Position numbers and translations under genes: made by a program
Source: Tetramitus jugosus
Taxonomy: Eukaryota > Heterolobosea > Eutetramitea > Acrasida > Vahlkampfiidae
Length of the DNA: 64,000 nt
NCBI GenBank assembly: GCA_937625935.1
Contig: OW569393.1
Span: 1-64,000, forward strand
Direction: 5' to 3'
Notes under the pieces: model-generated
The model's input: only the letters and a program-made list of their open reading frames with translations
What the model was told of the DNA's origin: nothing
The model's database searches: none
Part shown: positions 42,831 through 51,224 of the stretch, piece by piece
Numbering within the stretch: position 1 is the stretch's first letter
Layout of the letters: each line of letters starts with the position of its first letter

Positions 42831-44744
42831 ATGCCACGAGGCGTGCCGAAGGACGGCAAGAGAAAGAGAAAGAGAGAGACTGTCAAAAAAAATGAATACT
42901 CATCACATTACGTGGTCAAGGTCGGTCTGAAGTCTCTGTTGTTGCATCATCCAACTCTGTTACCAATCATACAGACTCAAGCTCTGGAGATTACAAGGAT
43001 TGCTCTTCGACTCACAAGATTTATAAACATATTCGTTTTGAGGCACTTGGAGTCTGACTATCAAATCCCTTTATTAGATCAAGTGTTTCTTCAAAGATTA
43101 GGTTCTGTGTTGTTTGGACGCAATTCAAAACCAAGAGACAATAACTTAAGTCTCATCAACGAGTCTGTCAACATGGACGATGTAGTAGTCAAACTCAGAA
43201 AGATTTATCAGAGTTTTGCCACGTCCATCAATTATGTTGCCAGGTCTCTCAATGTCAACATCTCCAACATGCTCAAGTTCACATTGGAACCAAGACTGAG
43301 GAAGTATCTGAGGGTCAGAATGAATCAACTACACAGTGACTCATCTATTCCAAAGTCAGAACAAAGAAGGGTTGTTGAATACATTATCAGAAGGTTGACA
43401 TTTAGCACTCCTGTCCACGATTTTATCAAATTGCCTCCAAAAGAGTTGATAGAGACGATTCCTGTGTTGATCCGAGAGGTTCGAACACTTGTTGATGCTA
43501 AAACTGATGAAGTAATTGATGAATCATTTGTGAAGAACAACACCAATAACATGCTGAAGTTTTACTGGCATGTTCAACAATTTCTGATCAACAATGATAT
43601 GAAATCGTTTGCACTACTTCCTTTGTCTCATTTCAAGTGCAGGTGTATGGAGATTGGCACAAAGGAATTAGTTGATATGCTTAAACAGAAGAAACAAGGA
43701 AGACAAAAGAAGGGCGAGGAGTCAACTGAATTGAAGTGTAATCTCAAGTGTTTGAATGTTGGAACAAAGAAGATTCAAATCGACTCAATCAGAACTGACG
43801 GTATTCAGGCCTCTGTTGTTCTCAGACATCAACTCGTTGGCAATCACAAGAACAATAAGGCAAAGGAATCCAAGGACCAGAAAGAAGCAAAGAAGAGAAA
43901 GAAGGAAACAAGTATGAACGAAGGTGCTGAATATTTGGTTGGGATTGACCCGGGTATTGTTACGTTGGTGAGTTGTGTTGATTCAGATGGCAAGAAGTGG
44001 GAGTTGTCTAACAAAACATATAGACATCTGTCCCACCATTCGAAAAACTCCAAGCGATTGTTGAAATACAAAGCAGAATGGAACGAAATGAATGAGAAGA
44101 ACTTGGATGAACTCCAAAACTCAATCAAACAGGCCGGTGTACCAACAAGTGGTCTGTTCCTTGAACACATCAATTCTGTATTGAAAGTCGAGGATGATTT
44201 GTTGAATTTTTATTGCACCCCAAAGGTGAAGAGACTGAATTGGGATAGCTATATAATGAGAGATAAGACGATTGCCAATGTTATGAATGACTTTCGAAAG
44301 AGAGCAAATGGAAGAAGCATGTTAATTGGGATGGGCAATGCTGGTTTTGGTCATTGTTACAAAGGACATGCTCCAACACCAAAAGGAAAGCTATTGAAAA
44401 AGTTGAATGAGCACTTCAAAGTGAAAATGATCGACGAGTTCATGACAAGTCAGAAATGTCATCATTGCCATTCTCACATGAAGCCAGTCAAGCATAAGAG
44501 AATAGACAAGAATGGAACGTTGAATGTCTCTGTCGTCCGAGGAGTTAAACCGTGTGCAACCACTAAATGTTTAGTGACTCACAACAGAGACATCAATGCG
44601 GCCAAGAACATGCTCCATCTACTGAGAACAGAAATGGATGGACAGTCACGTCCCGATGCCTTCAAGAGGAAGAAAAAGGTCGCAAAAGAATTAATCAAAA
44701 TGGTGGAACACCTCCAAGGCTCACTCCATCAAGCTGCTATGTAA
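42831..44744 (+). CDS. Fanzor, eukaryotic TnpB-family RNA-guided nuclease
   Basis: 637 residues from ATG 42,831 with a basic N-terminus (KDGKRKRKRE). A helical and wedge-like N-terminal half includes SFALLPLSHFKCRCMEIGT. RuvC-I is GIDPGIVTLVS with Asp373. At the usual TnpB RuvC-II position there is IGMGNAGFG and no Glu; instead Glu536 stands in MIDEFMTSQKCHHC, the rearranged glutamate known in Fanzors. A four-Cys zinc site uses C543, C546, C575 and C580. RuvC-III is HNRDINAAKN with Asp587. All catalytic residues are present and there are no frameshifts, so activity is plausible. Fanzors use an RNA encoded next to the gene to cut DNA. Confidence 0.9.
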   Translation: MPRGVPKDGKRKRKRETVKKNEYSSHYVVKVGLKSLLLHHPTLLPIIQTQALEITRIALRLTRFINIFVLRHLESDYQIPLLDQVFLQRLGSVLFGRNSKPRDNNLSLINESVNMDDVVVKLRKIYQSFATSINYVARSLNVNISNMLKFTLEPRLRKYLRVRMNQLHSDSSIPKSEQRRVVEYIIRRLTFSTPVHDFIKLPPKELIETIPVLIREVRTLVDAKTDEVIDESFVKNNTNNMLKFYWHVQQFLINNDMKSFALLPLSHFKCRCMEIGTKELVDMLKQKKQGRQKKGEESTELKCNLKCLNVGTKKIQIDSIRTDGIQASVVLRHQLVGNHKNNKAKESKDQKEAKKRKKETSMNEGAEYLVGIDPGIVTLVSCVDSDGKKWELSNKTYRHLSHHSKNSKRLLKYKAEWNEMNEKNLDELQNSIKQAGVPTSGLFLEHINSVLKVEDDLLNFYCTPKVKRLNWDSYIMRDKTIANVMNDFRKRANGRSMLIGMGNAGFGHCYKGHAPTPKGKLLKKLNEHFKVKMIDEFMTSQKCHHCHSHMKPVKHKRIDKNGTLNVSVVRGVKPCATTKCLVTHNRDINAAKNMLHLLRTEMDGQSRPDAFKRKKKVAKELIKMVEHLQGSLHQAAM

Positions 44745-44833
44745 GTCCCGATTATGTAGGAGCGTTAAGGTGTCTTCTCGGGAAATCATAATTTTTTTAT
44801 TATGGGTTTTATTTCACCGAACTACATCCTTAA
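44745..44833 (+). ncRNA. Candidate guide-RNA (omega RNA) scaffold region
   Basis: The 89 bp between the Fanzor stop and the right inverted repeat include a hairpin CATAAT-TTTTTT-ATTATG (44,787-44,804) and end in the repeat. In TnpB and some Fanzor systems the scaffold overlaps the gene 3' end and the guide reads out of the element end. This is inferred from position only; the hairpin could instead be a transcription end signal. Confidence 0.3.
44818..44833 (-). repeat. Right inverted repeat with TTAA
   Basis: CGAACTACATCCTTAA, the exact inverse of 40,805-40,820. Confidence 0.65.
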
Positions 44834-44856
44834 GCGGATAAACGTTGGAACTGATC

Positions 44857-46374
44857 ATGGAGTTCCATCTCAGCAGAAAAGAAGAAAGAATGTTTCGTCA
44901 GGCGTTGAGATGCATTCCCAAGCATTTGGTCATTAGATCCAATGTACCCAATAGAGGTGCCATGTTGGCCAATAAGACCCTTGTTGAAATGTCCAGACAA
45001 GCATCCTTCTGCACTGAAACTGTGAAACATGCTTCTGTTGTTGAGTCTTCTCATACGCCTCCGAAAGCACAAGATACGTCAAACACAAAGAAGAATAGTC
45101 ATGTGGCCAAGGCCTTCGAACGCATCAACTTGTTGTGCGATAAGGATACGTTCACTCATCAGGAGGTGTCTACATCAGAGAACGGAGAGGATTTTGGTAT
45201 TACCGACCAAGCTCTGATCCGTGGCCGATCTGTACAGATCCTTTACCTTTCAGTGGCTGGGAACAGTTTGTCCGAGGTACACATCCAACAACTAGAAAGT
45301 GCTTTCCAGGCTGCAGGATTCTTCAGAACACCTGTTGTTGGCATTTATGATTTTCGATGCCAGAGTATTCAAAAAGGCAAAATCTCTCCGGGTGGAATCT
45401 CGAACATTTTTCAAAGAAATGCGTGGTTCTCTGGCTTCGCACCTCAAATTTCTTTGATATTTGGTCCATCCTTAGGTGCTGTTTTCAGTCTGTATGCTTC
45501 AGATTTTATCTTCATGGTAAAGAATGGCTATGATACTTCTAAGTTTAAGCCAGGCATAGCACATTCGACATTCGAGCAGGATGTAGACTGCTTGAAGAGT
45601 ATCAGAGAGTTTATCCACTTTTTGCCATTGTCAAGAAAGGAGATGTCACCCATCATTGAAAATTCTGACCCAACAACAAGAGGTGATGACGCTCTGAATT
45701 CTATTATTTCTCTAGATCCCAATACTGCATACAATATGAAGAATATTATCAGATCGATTGTAGATGATGAAAACTTCTGTGAACTAATGCCAGATCATGC
45801 CAGGAATATCCTTACTGGTTTTGCTCGCATGAATGGACAGGTTGTAGCAATTGTCGCGAATCAGCCTTGTGAGACTGCAGGAATTTTCGACTACGATTCC
45901 AGTGCTAAGGCTGCCAAATTCGTCAGATTTGCAAACACATTCAATATACCAATACTAACCTTTGTGGACGTACCTGGACTCTTGTATGAGGAAGATGATG
46001 TCCCTCGAAAAGGCGGGGAGCTCTTATTTGAGTATGTGAATGCTACTGTTCCAAGGATTACCATTGTTACCAGGAAGGCACATGATGACGCTTATGATGT
46101 CATTTCTTCGGAATACTTGATAGGTAAATTCAATTACTCGTGGGCGATGACTTCGAGGAAGGACACGGCTGATGTTAGTCAAGAAACCAAGTCTATTTAT
46201 CACAGTATCGAACCTTCTGCAACCAGACAACGTATATGCGAAGATTTGGAATCGTTAAAGACAAGAGAACCTGATCAACCCAGACCCTTAACCTGGAAAG
46301 AGGTGGTATGGGCTGTAAGAAATTTGTTATTGATACTCTTCTCTTTGTTCATACTTATTCGTTATGTTTGTTAA
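44857..46374 (+). CDS. Degenerate acyl-CoA carboxyltransferase paralogue (PCCB-like) with C-terminal anchor
   Basis: 505 residues from ATG 44,857 (upstream TTG rejected). The fold of biotin-dependent carboxyltransferase beta subunits is recognisable: a GFARMNGQVVAIVANQP block, FVRFANTFNIPILTFVDVPG, and NATVPRITIVTRKAHDDAYD. In propionyl-CoA carboxylase beta the next motifs are Gly-rich oxyanion loops (GGIIRHGAK and EIAVMGAKGAV types); here they read RKGGELLFE and SRKDTADVSQET, so catalysis is probably lost. A hydrophobic tail (LLLILFSLFILIRYV) ends the protein, unlike the soluble enzyme. Possibly a membrane-attached, repurposed paralogue. Confidence 0.7.
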   Translation: MEFHLSRKEERMFRQALRCIPKHLVIRSNVPNRGAMLANKTLVEMSRQASFCTETVKHASVVESSHTPPKAQDTSNTKKNSHVAKAFERINLLCDKDTFTHQEVSTSENGEDFGITDQALIRGRSVQILYLSVAGNSLSEVHIQQLESAFQAAGFFRTPVVGIYDFRCQSIQKGKISPGGISNIFQRNAWFSGFAPQISLIFGPSLGAVFSLYASDFIFMVKNGYDTSKFKPGIAHSTFEQDVDCLKSIREFIHFLPLSRKEMSPIIENSDPTTRGDDALNSIISLDPNTAYNMKNIIRSIVDDENFCELMPDHARNILTGFARMNGQVVAIVANQPCETAGIFDYDSSAKAAKFVRFANTFNIPILTFVDVPGLLYEEDDVPRKGGELLFEYVNATVPRITIVTRKAHDDAYDVISSEYLIGKFNYSWAMTSRKDTADVSQETKSIYHSIEPSATRQRICEDLESLKTREPDQPRPLTWKEVVWAVRNLLLILFSLFILIRYVC

Positions 46375-46714
46375 TACAACCACTTCGAGTTATCCCAATC
46401 CATGGAATGAAATCTGCTTCTTACAATCCAATACAATTTTTCTGGGAACCCAGACAACTTCCATCCTTTTGACCAAATCAAATCAAAACGGAAGTCATCG
46501 AACTTGATTCCGTGTCAACTCGGAAAAATAAATCTCCGTATGTGAAAACAAAATCTCCCTCGCTGTCGAACGAATCCATTTCCTCAGCTTCCCGCACCCA
46601 CAGCCTTGCACTTTCCAAGCAAGAGCCACTCACTGCCAACCAAAAACCCCAACTCCACACAAAAACCAATTAGTTCACACACACAATCAGCATATCAACA
46701 ACAACAACAACAAC
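46375..46714. other. Intergenic region
   Basis: No gene. It ends in a CAA-repeat leader before the next ATG. No clear TATA box is seen. Confidence 0.4.
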
Positions 46715-48358
46715 ATGGGTCAATCACTCGGAAGAAAGAGAAAATCAAGGAAAAATTCTCCAACAACAACCACTCCTACTGAGCAACAATCTACTGCATC
46801 TTCTTCAACAGCACCTACTACCACTGTAGATACTACTGCTGCTGTTGCTACTACTACCACTGTAGAGACCAACACTTCAACAACAACAACAACTGCAGTT
46901 GAACAACCATCATCAACTACTACTACTGTTGTTGAACAACAACCATCCACAACAACAACAACAACTGAGGCATCATCATCATCATCTCAAGTTGTTGATG
47001 TTGCACCAACAACAACAACAACAAGTGAAGAAAAAGTTGTTGTTGTTGAAGAACAAAAGACTGTTGAACCAGTAGTTGCCATCGAAGCTGTTGTTACTAC
47101 TCCTGTTGCTGTTGCTGCTGCTGTAGAAGTAGTAGAAGTAGTAGAAGTAGCTCCTGTTCAACAAGAACAAGTTGTTGATGAGCAACCAACTCCAACTGCA
47201 CAAGCACCAGTTGAACAAGAACCACAAGAAGAAAAGATTGTTGAACAACCACCAGTTGAACAAGAACAAGAGACTGTTGCTGTTGCTACTCCTGTTGCTA
47301 TGGTTGTTGAATCCACTCCAACAACAACACAAGAAGAAGAAGAAATTAAGCCAACTACTGAAGCTCCACAACAACAAGAAGAAGAAGCTCCACAAGAAGA
47401 AGAACAAACAGAATTCAATGGATCATTGACTTTTTCTGTGTCAAGTCATTTGCACAAGTACATTGTTGGACCCAAGGGTGCCACCATCAAGGGCATTCAA
47501 CAAGGCTCTGGTGATGAAAAATTGAGAATTGACTTGAACAGTGAAGAAAATCAAGTCACTATTACAAGCAACGACAATAAGGCCATTTTGTCTGCAAAGC
47601 ATCAAATTGAACAAGTGATTGCTCCACACAAGGACAAGTTAAATGTCGATGCAATGAAGGAGAGCAAGGACTACAAGGTACCTAGTGCACTTCACAAGTA
47701 CATTTTGGGTGATAAGGGAAGCACATTAAAGTCGATTCAATCAGAAGCACAGTGTAATCTGACATTGAATGAAAATGATAGCATTACAATCAAGAGTACG
47801 TCTCAAGAACTGATTGAAAAGGCTTTCCAATTGGTTGTGGCAACATTGGAAAAGTTTTGGTGGTACTATGATGCTTCCACTGAGATTTTCACAGAGAATA
47901 CATTGACTGATAGATTGTTCAAGCAATATAGAACAAAGGTGAGTGAACAGCATGAACTCATGACAGAGTGCTATGAGAAATCAAAGCAAGCGTTCGATGA
48001 AGGAAGAAAGGACGAAGCCAAGGAATTGAGTGAACAAGGAAAGAAGCACAAGGAACTCAAGGAACAGTATTCAAAGGAAGCTGCTTTGGCAATCTTTGAA
48101 GAGATGAACAAGGACAAGGGTGAAGATTCAATTGATTTGCATGGACTCTTGGTCAGTGAAGCACTTGAATTTGTTGAACAACGTATTCAAAAGCTCACCG
48201 AATCCAAGAGCATCAACATCTTGAATGTGATTACCGGTGCTGGTAATCACAGTGAAGCAGAGGCAAAGATTAAGCCAATGATTGCAAAGATGTTGGACGA
48301 AAAATCGTTAAAGTACGAGAAGGGTAATGAAGGTGTGTTCATTGTCACACTCTTCTAA
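46715..48358 (+). CDS. KH-KH-DUF1771-SMR RNA-binding protein
   Basis: 547 residues from ATG 46,715. Residues 1-235 are low complexity, rich in Thr, Val, Glu and Gln. Two KH domains follow with GxxG loops (KYIVGPKGATIKGIQ near 250; KYILGDKGSTLKSIQ near 330). Next are a DUF1771 helical segment (ECYEKSKQAFDEGRKDEAKE) and a C-terminal SMR domain with SIDLHGLLVSEALEFV and NVITGAGNHS. DUF1771-SMR proteins act in ribosome-linked RNA surveillance, where SMR can cleave RNA; the DLHG motif is kept, but the usual TGxGxHS is TGAGNHS. Likely cytoplasmic. Confidence 0.8.
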   Translation: MGQSLGRKRKSRKNSPTTTTPTEQQSTASSSTAPTTTVDTTAAVATTTTVETNTSTTTTTAVEQPSSTTTTVVEQQPSTTTTTTEASSSSSQVVDVAPTTTTTSEEKVVVVEEQKTVEPVVAIEAVVTTPVAVAAAVEVVEVVEVAPVQQEQVVDEQPTPTAQAPVEQEPQEEKIVEQPPVEQEQETVAVATPVAMVVESTPTTTQEEEEIKPTTEAPQQQEEEAPQEEEQTEFNGSLTFSVSSHLHKYIVGPKGATIKGIQQGSGDEKLRIDLNSEENQVTITSNDNKAILSAKHQIEQVIAPHKDKLNVDAMKESKDYKVPSALHKYILGDKGSTLKSIQSEAQCNLTLNENDSITIKSTSQELIEKAFQLVVATLEKFWWYYDASTEIFTENTLTDRLFKQYRTKVSEQHELMTECYEKSKQAFDEGRKDEAKELSEQGKKHKELKEQYSKEAALAIFEEMNKDKGEDSIDLHGLLVSEALEFVEQRIQKLTESKSINILNVITGAGNHSEAEAKIKPMIAKMLDEKSLKYEKGNEGVFIVTLF

Positions 48359-48460
48359 AGTAGTCACACTTTGTCCAGATTTATTCCTTCATTCGAAAAA
48401 ACACTAGCCATTTTTGTTGAGATGGCAACACAAAGACAACGGCCAAACGTGAATCAGCAT

Positions 48461-48499
48461 ATGATGAACATTTTACCACCAATTATTAACTTAATTGTT
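48461..48499 (+). repeat. 39-bp dispersed repeat, copy 2
   Basis: Same as 35,576-35,614 with one C-to-A change, lying in the spacer before the next gene. It opens a 14-codon ORF here. Confidence 0.6.
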
Positions 48500-48623
48500 T
48501 CCATTTGACAAAGGTGATGCCTTCCTATAAATTAACTTATTATTTTTTCAATTATAGCTATCCTCATACGTCATCAGAGACTCTTTTCTTTGGTCCTGAC
48601 TCGGCATTGTCAGACTCATCTCT

Positions 48624-49049
48624 GTGGACTTCTGCAGAACGAATAGTTATTACTTTTCGACTGGAATAAAACCAAAGAATGTCCAATGGGTTCATCTCGT
48701 ACTGGGAAGAAAGTGTTTGTTTGTTCAGCCAGTGGGTTTTAAAGGCGAGCCTGTACCAGATGTAGTGGATTGTTTTCTGGATGGTCTAGCAGAATTTGAC
48801 GACTACATTCCTTCGGAAGTAACATGGTATCATCTGCCACCACGCAGTTTTATAGTAACCAACGAGCGAGAGGAGGTAGTGTTATCTCAAGAATTGAAAA
48901 TTTCGACTTTTGGTTCTATGGGTGACTTACTGGAACATGTTTGTAAAGAGACAAGTATTGAATTGATGATCGATGTTTTCAATTCCTTGAAAGAAGAAGT
49001 GTTTTATCGTGGTCAATACTACACTATCTCCCGAACGGTAACTTTTTAA
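48624..49049 (+). CDS. Unrecognised protein, 5' end unresolved
   Basis: About 140 codons ending at TAA 49,047-49,049. The frame has no ATG near its start (only GTG), and a TTCTGCAG at 48,633-48,640 could be a splice acceptor, so a first exon is probably missing. Acidic, with FVQPVGFKGEPVPDVVDCFL and TWYHLPPRSFIVTNEREE. No family recognised. Confidence 0.45.
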   Translation: MDFCRTNSYYFSTGIKPKNVQWVHLVLGRKCLFVQPVGFKGEPVPDVVDCFLDGLAEFDDYIPSEVTWYHLPPRSFIVTNEREEVVLSQELKISTFGSMGDLLEHVCKETSIELMIDVFNSLKEEVFYRGQYYTISRTVTF

Positions 49050-49133
49050 CCGCCAACTAGTTTCTTTTACACGTGGAAGAGCAAAGACAAAAAAAAATTA
49101 ACCTAAGTATTTAGTTAGTACAAGCACCAAAGA

Positions 49134-49610
49134 ATGGACATCTTCTTCGATTACAATTTAGCAGTGAAGATGATGATGTTATCGTGTATAGAATCAACCA
49201 TCCAAGGACAGAAGGAAAGAGAGAAGAAGGAACAAGAGAACAAAAGGCAAGATCAAGAGGTAACCAAACAAGAGGTTCAAAAAAGTTCAAGGCGTAGGAT
49301 TGAGTTCCAGATGTTTGTAGGCAACAATAAAACAACTCTCCAAGACTACCTTGAAACAGGTAGACTCAAAGGACTGTCAGACACTAGCGAAGAATCAACC
49401 CCAAAAGAAGATTTTCAACATGGAAGCTCCTCTAATGGTCAATCTTCATCCTCTAAGAGCGGTCCTTCACCTAGTCAAGACAACAGAGAAGGATCCAGAG
49501 GGAGAAAAAGAAAAGGAAAGAGAGGTAAAGGAAAAGGTAGAAGAAACTCGAACAAGAAGGATAGACGCCCTTCCGGTGAGGAACGAGAGAGAAAGAGACC
49601 ACGTACATAA
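49134..49610 (+). CDS. Small protein with basic C-terminus
   Basis: 158 residues from ATG 49,134. A helical charged middle (GQKEREKKEQENKRQDQEV) is followed by a Ser-rich stretch and a strongly basic tail (RGRKRKGKRGKGKGRRNSNK) that would be a nuclear or RNA-binding signal. No known domain. Short AT-rich spacers on both sides. Confidence 0.5.
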   Translation: MDIFFDYNLAVKMMMLSCIESTIQGQKEREKKEQENKRQDQEVTKQEVQKSSRRRIEFQMFVGNNKTTLQDYLETGRLKGLSDTSEESTPKEDFQHGSSSNGQSSSSKSGPSPSQDNREGSRGRKRKGKRGKGKGRRNSNKKDRRPSGEERERKRPRT

Positions 49611-49667
49611 TTCACTCCTTGTCTTAGAACTTGTGGGGTCATAAACATAAGCGCAGTTACTATTTTC

Positions 49668-49677
49668 TCCCGCCAAA
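49668..49677 (+). promoter_or_regulatory. E2F-like site before GCNA gene
   Basis: TCCCGCCAAA, 62 bp before ATG 49,739, with ACCGCGC 16 bp further on. It matches the TTTCCCGCC/TTTSSCGC E2F core. Confidence 0.5.
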
Positions 49678-49738
49678 TTTTTACCGCGCTATTTCTGAAA
49701 AAATTGAACGTTGTTCTCTCGAGACCTCACACAACCAA

Positions 49739-51196
49739 ATGGCCATGGAACAACTGAGAAGCAAGTTTCTTCAATTGTCGAATGATTATGACTACTGTTC
49801 CATCAACTGGTTCGAGTACTACTCTCATCCGGAGAGAGTACTCCCAGAGCCTCTCGGAACCAGTCGTCCCACGACGACCGAACAACGACATTACATGAAC
49901 ACGAGTAGTGACACCACTACTCGCTTCTCTACTGGCAATAGAAGAAGTAGTAGTAGTAGTCATACTCCTCCGAGCGGTAGAACAAGTAGTAGTATTCGGA
50001 GAAACATAATGGAAGATGATGAAGATGATGCTCTCATGGGAACACCAGTGTCACATGAAAAGAAGAATGTGAGTCGTTATTCTACTCCAAATGAAGCATG
50101 TAGTGATGATGATGATGATGAAGAAGCAGAGTATGTGTTTGGTCAAGAGACGGACACCTCGGTCTCCAAAACAAGAAACAGTCCTCGTGTTCAAATTGTA
50201 AGTGATGATGAAGAAGAGGAAGAAGAGTATGACAAGAATAATATTGAATCGGAAGAATATAGTGATGATGGTTATGACGATGATGAGGAAGATGAAATAA
50301 CTGATGAGCCAACGTCGAGTGATGATGATGATGATGAAGAAGAAGCAGGTTCAGTCACTCGTAACAAGAAAAGCACTGCGATTGCCATTACAGAACTGAC
50401 ACCTAGACAGTTTGCTCAACAAAGAGATCAATTGCTTCTCATGTATTATGAAGAATTTAATCGAGCTATATTTCATAATAAGCTTCCTTCGATGAAACTC
50501 ATACCCATTTCAAAGCAGAAGAATACTAACAAGCCAATGTTGGATGCACAAGATGTGGAAGAAGTGACATCCAATTTACCTGAGCCATACATCAAGTGGA
50601 ACAAGACACTGAGGAAAACAGCAGGCATAACAAAAATGTTTCGAAAGGTTAACAGTGATCAAGTGAGTGTTGCAATTGAAATATCTGTCAAGGTGTGTGA
50701 CGGAGTAGATCGGTTGCGCAAGACGCTTGCACATGAGATGTGTCACGTTGCTACGTTCTGGCTTCATCGAATCAGAGGTCACGGAAACTGTTTCTTTCAG
50801 TATGGAAAACTTGTGACATCAAAGTACCCACAAATTCCTGTGACAACCTGTCATTCATATGCGATCCAATACAAGTACCACTATCAATGTAAAAACTGTG
50901 GTACTGTAGTGAAGAGACATTCTAAATCACTAAAGACTGAGACCTTTTCATGCAAGATGTGTGCTCGGTCTGGCATGTACCATCAAATTCCAACATCAAG
51001 CAACCATGCAAGTGAGACTCGAGCACCCTCTCAATACAACTTGTATGTGAAGCAAAACTATCAGCGGTTGAAGAATCAATATCCGCAACAGAATCATCGA
51101 CAAATTATGAAACTGCTGGGAGAACAATATAAGAATTGTCCACCGGTAATCTCATCGAATTCGACCTCGACATGTCCTGTCACTATTTTGGACTAA
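49739..51196 (+). CDS. GCNA: GCNA-type SprT-like metalloprotease
   Basis: 485 residues from ATG 49,739 (upstream in-frame TTG rejected). A long acidic, disordered region (DDDDDEEAEY, DDEEEEEEYD) precedes the SprT domain with the zinc site HEMCH and a third His in RGHGNCF, plus a zinc ribbon (CKNC and CKMC). A C-terminal HMG-box-like segment (APSQYNLYVKQNYQRLK) completes the architecture of GCNA/ACRC. Such proteases digest DNA-protein crosslinks, in part at topoisomerase lesions, in the nucleus. An E2F-like site upstream fits S-phase expression. Confidence 0.85.
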   Translation: MAMEQLRSKFLQLSNDYDYCSINWFEYYSHPERVLPEPLGTSRPTTTEQRHYMNTSSDTTTRFSTGNRRSSSSSHTPPSGRTSSSIRRNIMEDDEDDALMGTPVSHEKKNVSRYSTPNEACSDDDDDEEAEYVFGQETDTSVSKTRNSPRVQIVSDDEEEEEEYDKNNIESEEYSDDGYDDDEEDEITDEPTSSDDDDDEEEAGSVTRNKKSTAIAITELTPRQFAQQRDQLLLMYYEEFNRAIFHNKLPSMKLIPISKQKNTNKPMLDAQDVEEVTSNLPEPYIKWNKTLRKTAGITKMFRKVNSDQVSVAIEISVKVCDGVDRLRKTLAHEMCHVATFWLHRIRGHGNCFFQYGKLVTSKYPQIPVTTCHSYAIQYKYHYQCKNCGTVVKRHSKSLKTETFSCKMCARSGMYHQIPTSSNHASETRAPSQYNLYVKQNYQRLKNQYPQQNHRQIMKLLGEQYKNCPPVISSNSTSTCPVTILD

Positions 51197-51224
51197 ATAC
51201 ATAATTTATTGACAACTTGGAATA

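Larger units (their letters stand above)
40805..44833 (+). mobile_element. Fanzor-bearing element with TTAA-flanked inverted repeats
   Basis: About 4.0 kb bounded by TTAA-GGATGTAGTTCG (40,805-40,820) and its exact inverse (44,818-44,833). The pattern of 12-bp inverted ends and TTAA duplications resembles piggyBac-type insertion. Inside are a zinc-ribbon ORF, an F-box fragment, a 131-bp tandem duplication, a rearranged VPS35 fragment and an intact Fanzor gene. No DDE transposase is present. The left neighbour ends 26 bp outside and the right neighbour starts 23 bp outside, so a clean insertion would leave both intact. A 16-bp inverted match could occur by chance in 64 kb, so element limits remain a hypothesis. 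Confidence 0.5.

Noticed and set aside
40805-44833. Considering the inverted repeats as proof of transposition
   Set aside because: A 16-bp inverted match is not rare enough in 64 kb by itself; kept as a hypothesis supported by TTAA and gene context.
46720-47418. Val/Ser/Cys- and Asn-rich minus ORFs opposite the KH-SMR gene
   Set aside because: Shadows of the CAA/ACA repeat coding region.
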